Shown: positions 59,466 to 64,000 of the stretch, one piece after another
Layout of the letters: every line of letters begins with the position of its first letter
Position numbering within the stretch: position 1 is the stretch's first letter
Assembly (NCBI RefSeq): GCF_033115175.1
Contig: NC_084831.1
Span: 77,695,502 to 77,759,501 of the forward strand
Direction of reading: 5' to 3'
Length of the DNA: 64,000 nucleotides
DNA from: Lepus europaeus
Taxonomy: Eukaryota > Chordata > Mammalia > Lagomorpha > Leporidae
Made by a program: the position numbers and the translations under genes
The notes under the pieces: model-generated
What the model was told of the DNA's origin: nothing
Seen by the model: the letters and a program-made list of their open reading frames with translations, nothing else
Databases searched by the model: none

Positions 59466-60614
59466 TTCCCAGCCTGCAGTTCCATGTTATCTAACTAATA
59501 TCCTATTGGTTTTGTTTCTCTGGCAAAACCTAACACTGTGTCCTCAGGGACACTAGGGAAATTTCCTTTGCTAAATAGGAGGTGAGCACCTCTGCTTGGA
59601 ATGGACAGGGCTGGATAGAAATTTAATAAGGACCTAGAGCAGTGAAGGTTCAGAATGGCCACCAAGGGAAATGGTAGAGGAAGATGACCAAAGATAAATC
59701 AAAGAGCTATTGAAACATCCTACTGACCGAGCCTAGATTGGTACACTGCAAATACCAGTGTTTCATCTTCATGGTTTCATGAATGTTTTTCCAGCTACAA
59801 CAGGTACAGGAGTTAGAGAAGATGAATTGCTGGACCATCTGGACATTGATGTTAAGCTATTGTCACCCCTCCTGGATAGGATGTTTGTAGGATGGGCACA
59901 GTAAAAAGCTCATTGCTTAAAAGGGCTATTTTAGAGGCCTAGTAAAAATAACTCCATGGTTCAGACTGATATAAAACTTGAGTCTGAAAAAAGGGACTCA
60001 TAACTTTGGAGAAAGTAGAATAGAAATAAAAAAGTGAGTTTAGTGGGCGTGAGAAATGGTAAATAGAACAGAATACTGGACTTTCAGTGATGCAGAGGTA
60101 GGATTCTACCGGTTGATGCCAGGTAAGGAGAAGGTTCTAAAACAGAAGGTGATGTTGCAGATACAGGTGGTGTATTATAGTAGGTTAACTGATGTCAGAA
60201 GTAGAATATAATGACTTGATTATAGTGAAAGTTTATTTCTTGATCACAGAAATATCCCAGGAATGTGGGAACGTGGCACAGGCTGCTGGAGGCTCTGTCG
60301 TCTTCAACTGGCAGAGTCTAAGAGCATCTGGACATTGACACCTAGTTGGTATAAGGAAAAAGGCAAGGAGGAGCCCACATAGGTGGTTTTTATGGCCCAG
60401 GCCTGAAAGAGGTTTGCATCAACCCTTCACACATCACTGGTCAGCACTTAGGTCAGCATACCAAGTTATAGGGAAGTTGTGATGTGTGAAGTCATGTGTC
60501 CTGGACAAAGAGCAGCCAGCAGCTCTGGCTAAACTGAGGCTGAACGCTATGTTTTTAAAGCCTTTGCTGTTTGGATGCTGCTACTTAGTTTAGTTCTTAA
60601 GTCCAGAGATAAAT
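59466..60614 (+). other. SAMD13: unassigned intronic sequence
   Basis: No exon is recognised with confidence. At 59737-59904 a + strand frame of 55 codons (…'PATTGTGVREDELLDHLDID'…) follows a pyrimidine-AG and ends in TAA. I know no family for it. 60200-60560 has the texture of an old antisense LTR ('agtttatttcttgatcacag') that I cannot name. Confidence 0.35.
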
Positions 60615-60735
60615 TTTAAAAGGACTGACATTACATCATGTTGAGTGAAATAAGTCAGACACAGAAAAATACCTCATACTCTCTCTTATATATAGAAACC
60701 TAAATTTAAAAAAATAAAATAAAATAAAAAATGCT
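60615..60735 (+). mobile_element. short L1 3' fragment
   Basis: 'catgttgagtgaaataagtc' followed by 'agacacagaaaaatacctca' is the end of L1 ORF2 in forward orientation, followed by an A-rich tail with (AAAAT)n. Confidence 0.8.
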
Positions 60736-61420
60736 CATTTCAGTTTTGCTGCAAACTTTTGTCAATCTTTGTTTTGTATCTTTGTCAAATTGTTAAGAAT
60801 GATATATTACAATAGTTTCAATGATCTGTGATTATTTTAAAATTTACTGTGTGTAAGTAAAATTGACATCTTTTCATTGGATTATTATAACACTTGCCTA
60901 TATTTCTACTGAACTGTGGTCTTTTTATTTGTTGAACTCTTGATTTAATGACACATTAAGCTTTCAACTATAATATAAATTTTTAAATGTTATCTCAAAA
61001 ATTTAAAAAAATTTAATATTTGGGCTAAAAAAATAGAGCTGACATTAAAAGATCACCTGAAGAAGACTTATGTGACAATACATGGGAAATTATCAATTCT
61101 AATTATACTCCCTAAGTCTATCCTTTTTAAATCTGCCTGGTCTGTGTGACCTAGTTTCCTCATTTGCTGAAATGAACTTCATTCTGTTTCCTTCATCAGA
61201 AATGGGTACAAGATCTTTTTTTGTAGTACAGCCCCTTTGCCATTCACCTTGTGCCAACACAAATACCCAACAGCAGAGAGTTGCTCGTGATGCCACTGAA
61301 AGCATTAGCCCTCTCCATAAGCCAAAATGGCTTTTCGGTCCAATTTAAGTGCAAGTCCCATTTGACTTGTGACTGTTACTTTAATAAATGAGGTTAAAAA
61401 AAAAATACAAGTCAAACAAA
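60736..61420 (+). other. SAMD13: unassigned AT-rich intronic sequence
   Basis: No gene or repeat that I recognise. Confidence 0.5.
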
Positions 61421-61449
61421 TCCATTAGTACTTCAAAAAGTTCGTGAAG

Positions 61450-61722
61450 GACCAACCACTTGAGGTACCTGTATCCCACATTTGGAGTGCCTAGTTCAAG
61501 TCTTGGCTCAGCTTCCTATTCCAGCTTCCTGCTGATGCATCCCTGGGAGGCAACAGGTGATATTAGAAGTACCTGGGCCCCTGCCACCAAAGCAGGAGAC
61601 CCAGATTGCGTTTCAAGTTCCCAGCTTCAGCCTGGCCCAGTCCCAGCTGCTGCAGTCACTTGGGGAATGAACTGGTAGATGGAAGATTAATCTCTCTCCC
61701 TCTTTCTTTCAAACAGAATGAA
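61450..61722 (+). mobile_element. old C-type SINE, partial
   Basis: Forward, with a decayed head ('acctgtatcccacatttgga'), body ('cccagcttcagcctggccca') and a short end at 'tctctccctctttctttcaa'. It is more diverged than its neighbour. Confidence 0.8.
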
Positions 61723-61741
61723 AATAATTATAAATATTTCT

Positions 61742-61998
61742 GGGGCCAGCGCTGTGGCATAGCGGATAAAACCGCCGCCTGCAGTGCTAGCATCCCATAT
61801 GGATGCCAGTTCAAGTCCTAGCTGCTCCACTTCCAATCTAGCTCTCTGCTACGGCCTGGGAAAGCAGTACAAGATGGCCCAAGTCCTTGGGATCCTGCAC
61901 CCATATGGGAGGCTCAGAGGAGATGCCTGGCTCCTGGCTTCAAATCGTTGCAGCTCCAGCCATTGCAGCCAATTGGGGAGTGAACCAGTGGATGGAAG

Positions 61999-62047
<49 letters not shown>

Positions 62048-62103
62048 CCTTTCTTTCTTTTTCTGTGTAACTCTGACTTTCAAATAAATAAATAAAGCTT
62101 TAA
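61742..62103 (+). mobile_element. C-type SINE with expanded (CT)n
   Basis: Forward, head 'ggggccagcgctgtggcata', body, an expanded CT tract of about 40 bases (62001-62040) and AAATAAAT tail. It is flanked by aaatatttct on both sides. Confidence 0.94.
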
Positions 62104-62284
62104 AAAATATTTCTAAAAGCTGATGAATAAATTGAATTAAAGATGTTTACTTTGGTGCAAGCATTTTTTGAAATCTGCATAGTTTTTCATAATAAGCATT
62201 TTTACATATTATGAAAAAACTGTACCAAAGTAAACTCATACTTTTAATTCCATTTTCCAATAACATTTTGAAGCTACATTATAG

Positions 62285-62532
62285 TTTTTCTCTGTTAAAA
62301 AGGTGCTCAGTATTATTTCTTAGATAAGATGGAGCCCTCCCAATATGTATATTATTTACCCCAAATTTCCCACCAATTGGAGGAGAGCAGAGCAGCATCA
62401 GCTGAGAGTCATTGGCTGAGAATATTGACCTCATAATCGCTCCACTCACAATGAGCTGCCTACAGCAAGGAGTCAGGGTGGGGTACATGGAAGAGCTCTA
62501 CACCAAATTTCTCCCCCAGAAGAGACAGCATG
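62285..62532 (+). promoter_or_regulatory. possible promoter and 5' exon of the DnaJ gene
   Basis: Unique sequence directly upstream of the DnaJ frame. It has CCAAT-type boxes ('accaattgg' near 62372 and 'cattggctg' near 62410) and a strong splice donor, gcatg|GTAAGA, at 62532/62533. It has no CpG island and no clear TATA box at a fixed distance. A leader exon ending at 62532 and spliced to an acceptor before 62667 is possible. This is an inference from motifs alone. Confidence 0.35.
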
Positions 62533-62666
62533 GTAAGAACCATGTGATAAGATTCAAACGATCTGGCTGTGAACTTGAATAGCTCTCCAGCTTCCTTCCC
62601 AACATTATATGGAAATTCTTAAGAAAATAAACTGTATCTTGGTGGGGGAAGGCTATTTGAAGAAAC

Positions 62667-63311
62667 ATGGTGAACTACTACAAAGTACTAGGGGTACCTC
62701 AGAATGCTTCCGCCTCCGATATCAAGAAGGCTTATCACCAGTTGGCTCTACAGGTACATCCAGACAAGAACCCAGAGAACAAGGAGGCAGCCGAGGAGAA
62801 ATTCAAACAAATAGCAGAGGCCTATGAGGTCTTGTCTGATGCCAGGAAGCGCAACAGCTATGACATGTCCAGAGGGAACCACACCAAGAGGGTATATAGA
62901 GGAGATGGCAGAGACAGAAGCCATCTGGAAGAAGACCTGTGCTTTGAGAGGCCACACCGTGTCTTTCAGAATGTTGTTGAGGATGAGAACCTCCTCCCAG
63001 GACACAGTCTTCCCACTGGCCAAGCGAGTAGGCCTGGGAGATTCCACTACACCATATTTGATGTGACCCCCATACTGGACACAGGATTCTCCACTTTTGT
63101 ATCCCTGGCCCCCAGATCAAGTCTCCCTACCTCTGAGATATTTGTACCCTTTGTAAGCATCGGAATGGGAAACTTCAGACTGGTCACCACTTGCAGCCAG
63201 ATAGTGAACGGTGAAAGAGTTGTTACAAAGAGAGTGCTGAAAAATGTGAGGGGGACGACTGAAGTGGAGCGAGAACGAGAATTTCATCCCATTCATCCAC
63301 CCCGTTGGTAA
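62667..63311 (+). CDS. DnaJ/HSP40 class B protein (DNAJB6/DNAJB8-like), intact single-exon frame
   Basis: The 214-codon frame begins ATG in 'gaaacATGG', a good context. Residues 3-66 form a J domain: '[13 protein letters not shown]', the essential HPD at 31-33, then 'KNPENKE' and '[13 protein letters not shown]'. J proteins use HPD to trigger ATP hydrolysis by HSP70 and hand over clients. Residues 128-189 parallel the DNAJB6/DNAJB8 C-terminal half ('DTGFSTF', 'GMGNF', '[11 protein letters not shown]'), the part that binds aggregation-prone proteins. The usual Gly/Phe-rich linker is replaced by a charged segment (about 67-95). The end is shorter and unlike DNAJB6. There are no internal stops or frameshifts. 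The stop codon overlaps a donor-like G|GTAAGA (63307/63308), so a longer spliced form is possible. It lies beyond SAMD13 exon 3, same strand. I recall DnaJ proteins listed under the SAMD13 name in some vertebrates, not verified. It could also be a young retrocopy. Confidence 0.8.
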   Translation: MVNYYKVLGVPQNASASDIKKAYHQLALQVHPDKNPENKEAAEEKFKQIAEAYEVLSDARKRNSYDMSRGNHTKRVYRGDGRDRSHLEEDLCFERPHRVFQNVVEDENLLPGHSLPTGQASRPGRFHYTIFDVTPILDTGFSTFVSLAPRSSLPTSEIFVPFVSIGMGNFRLVTTCSQIVNGERVVTKRVLKNVRGTTEVEREREFHPIHPPRW

Positions 63312-64000
63312 GAAACTGTTGCTATGTTCTGTAACAGGGTGACTTTCACATGAGGCTGGTTTGTCTGGATACTTATCGAAGACAGAATGGGAGTCAGAGT
63401 GTGTGCAACTGGAGTGGATGGAGGTCAGCTCAGTCCAAAGCTCTTGTTTCTCAGAGGAGGAGAGTAATGGGCCAGGGGTGGCCATAAGAAACAAGTGAGC
63501 AGCAGGCTTGGCCTTCGAGTCAGAGACTTCTGGTTCTAGATAGACCTGCCTTTCCCCTCTACCACACATGCATGGTCTTCTGAGCCAGCGCAGGGCCCCG
63601 CATCACAGATCCCACTGACTTCTCTTCAGCCTTGCCCCTGTCCTGTCTTGACTCGCCATCAGTGGCTATTCTTTTTCTCTCCCTAATCTCTTTGCTTCTT
63701 TTCTTCCCACATCACCTTTCTTCCCAGGAATTTCCCATGGACCTTTGCATAGTCAGATTCAATTTGAAGAGTTGCCTAGGTGTAGACTAATGCTAGCAGA
63801 GAGAGTGAAAAATAAGTGGGTTGAGATTTTTTTATATATACTGTTTTAACAGTTTTTGAGTGCAGTGGATGTCAGAAATTCTGCTTCATATGTGTTATCT
63901 CAAAAGTCCTTTCAGCAGTGAACTGAAAACTGCTCTTCCCTCATCATCTGGATAAGGAAATGAGGCTTATGGAGATTAAGTCACGTGCCCCAGAGCCCAC
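63312..64000 (+). other. sequence downstream of the DnaJ frame
   Basis: Unique sequence starting with the donor-like GTAAGA. No canonical AATAAA polyadenylation signal is visible within 690 bases, which fits either splicing to a later exon or a distant 3' end. The 150-codon minus-strand frame over 63117-63569 overlaps the DnaJ coding region and is a shadow. Confidence 0.5.

Larger units (their letters stand above)
61427..62280. mobile_element. palindromic mariner-like MITE holding two SINEs
   Basis: The outer ends 'cttcaaaaagttcgtg' (about 61431) and its inverse near 62272 ('aacattttgaag') are terminal inverted repeats next to TA. Inner arms 'gtttactttggtgca' with 'gtttttcataata' (62147-62195) recur inverted as 'tattatgaaaaaac' and 'accaaagtaaac' (62206-62233). 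The whole forms a long hairpin. The ends resemble Hsmar2-type mariners. It has no transposase. Two SINEs (61450-61722 and 61742-62103) split the left arm. Confidence 0.7.

Noticed and set aside
62667..63311. DnaJ frame as an exon fused in frame to the SAM domain
   Set aside because: The possible donor leaves phase 2, whereas the SAMD13 exon-3 intron is phase 0. The missing SAM exon is outside the window, so a fusion cannot be supported.
63117..63569. 150-codon minus-strand frame
   Set aside because: It overlaps the DnaJ coding sequence on the other strand for most of its recognisable part and has no domain of its own.

Overview
The window is mammalian nuclear DNA and almost certainly comes from a lagomorph, most likely European rabbit. 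The strongest sign is about 35 copies of the lagomorph C-type SINE: a tRNA-like head (…GGCGCTGTGGC…CATCCCATATGGG…), a CT-rich body and an (AAATAAAT)n-A tail. Rabbit-type L1 3' ends and older mammalian repeats (L1M, L2, MIR, MER5A, MLT1) are also present. There are no bacterial genes, no operons, no CRISPR arrays and no recognisable tRNA or rRNA genes. Most long open frames are read-through of SINEs, L1s or the CpG island.

One host gene can be followed, SAMD13, on the + strand. A CpG island at about 11.4-12.07 kb carries a ZNF143/THAP11-type promoter motif and a likely non-coding exon 1 ending at 11571. Exon 2 (15832-15916) holds the start codon. Exon 3 (44061-44172) encodes the first half of the SAM domain. 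Together the two coding exons give 55 in-frame residues with matching splice phases. I did not find the exon for the rest of the SAM domain, so the gene probably runs off the right edge.

A second protein-coding candidate lies after SAMD13 exon 3. It is an uninterrupted 214-codon DnaJ/HSP40 class B reading frame (62667-63311), with the HPD motif and a C-terminal region like that of DNAJB6/DNAJB8. It is either a functional nested gene or a young retrocopy, and it is the most interesting object here.

Layout. 0-11 kb: intergenic, old L1M cut by many SINEs, an MLT1 LTR and an L2 end. 11-17 kb: SAMD13 promoter, exons 1-2 and mostly unique intron. 17-36 kb: repeat-rich intron with two L1M blocks, a decayed hAT transposase (24.6-26.2 kb), a solo retroviral LTR (27.4-27.8 kb) and a rabbit L1 end. 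36-52 kb: unique intron with L2, MIR, MLT1, SINEs and exon 3. 52.7-59.4 kb: a nearly full-length, decayed L1 on the + strand. 59.4-62.3 kb: fragments and a palindromic mariner-like element holding two SINEs. 62.3-64 kb: the DnaJ gene and its flanks.

I see no multi-gene system. The novelty candidates are the DnaJ reading frame, the hAT fossil, the LTR and the mariner palindrome. Family assignments come from reading the sequence and from memory of consensus elements; no search was run.
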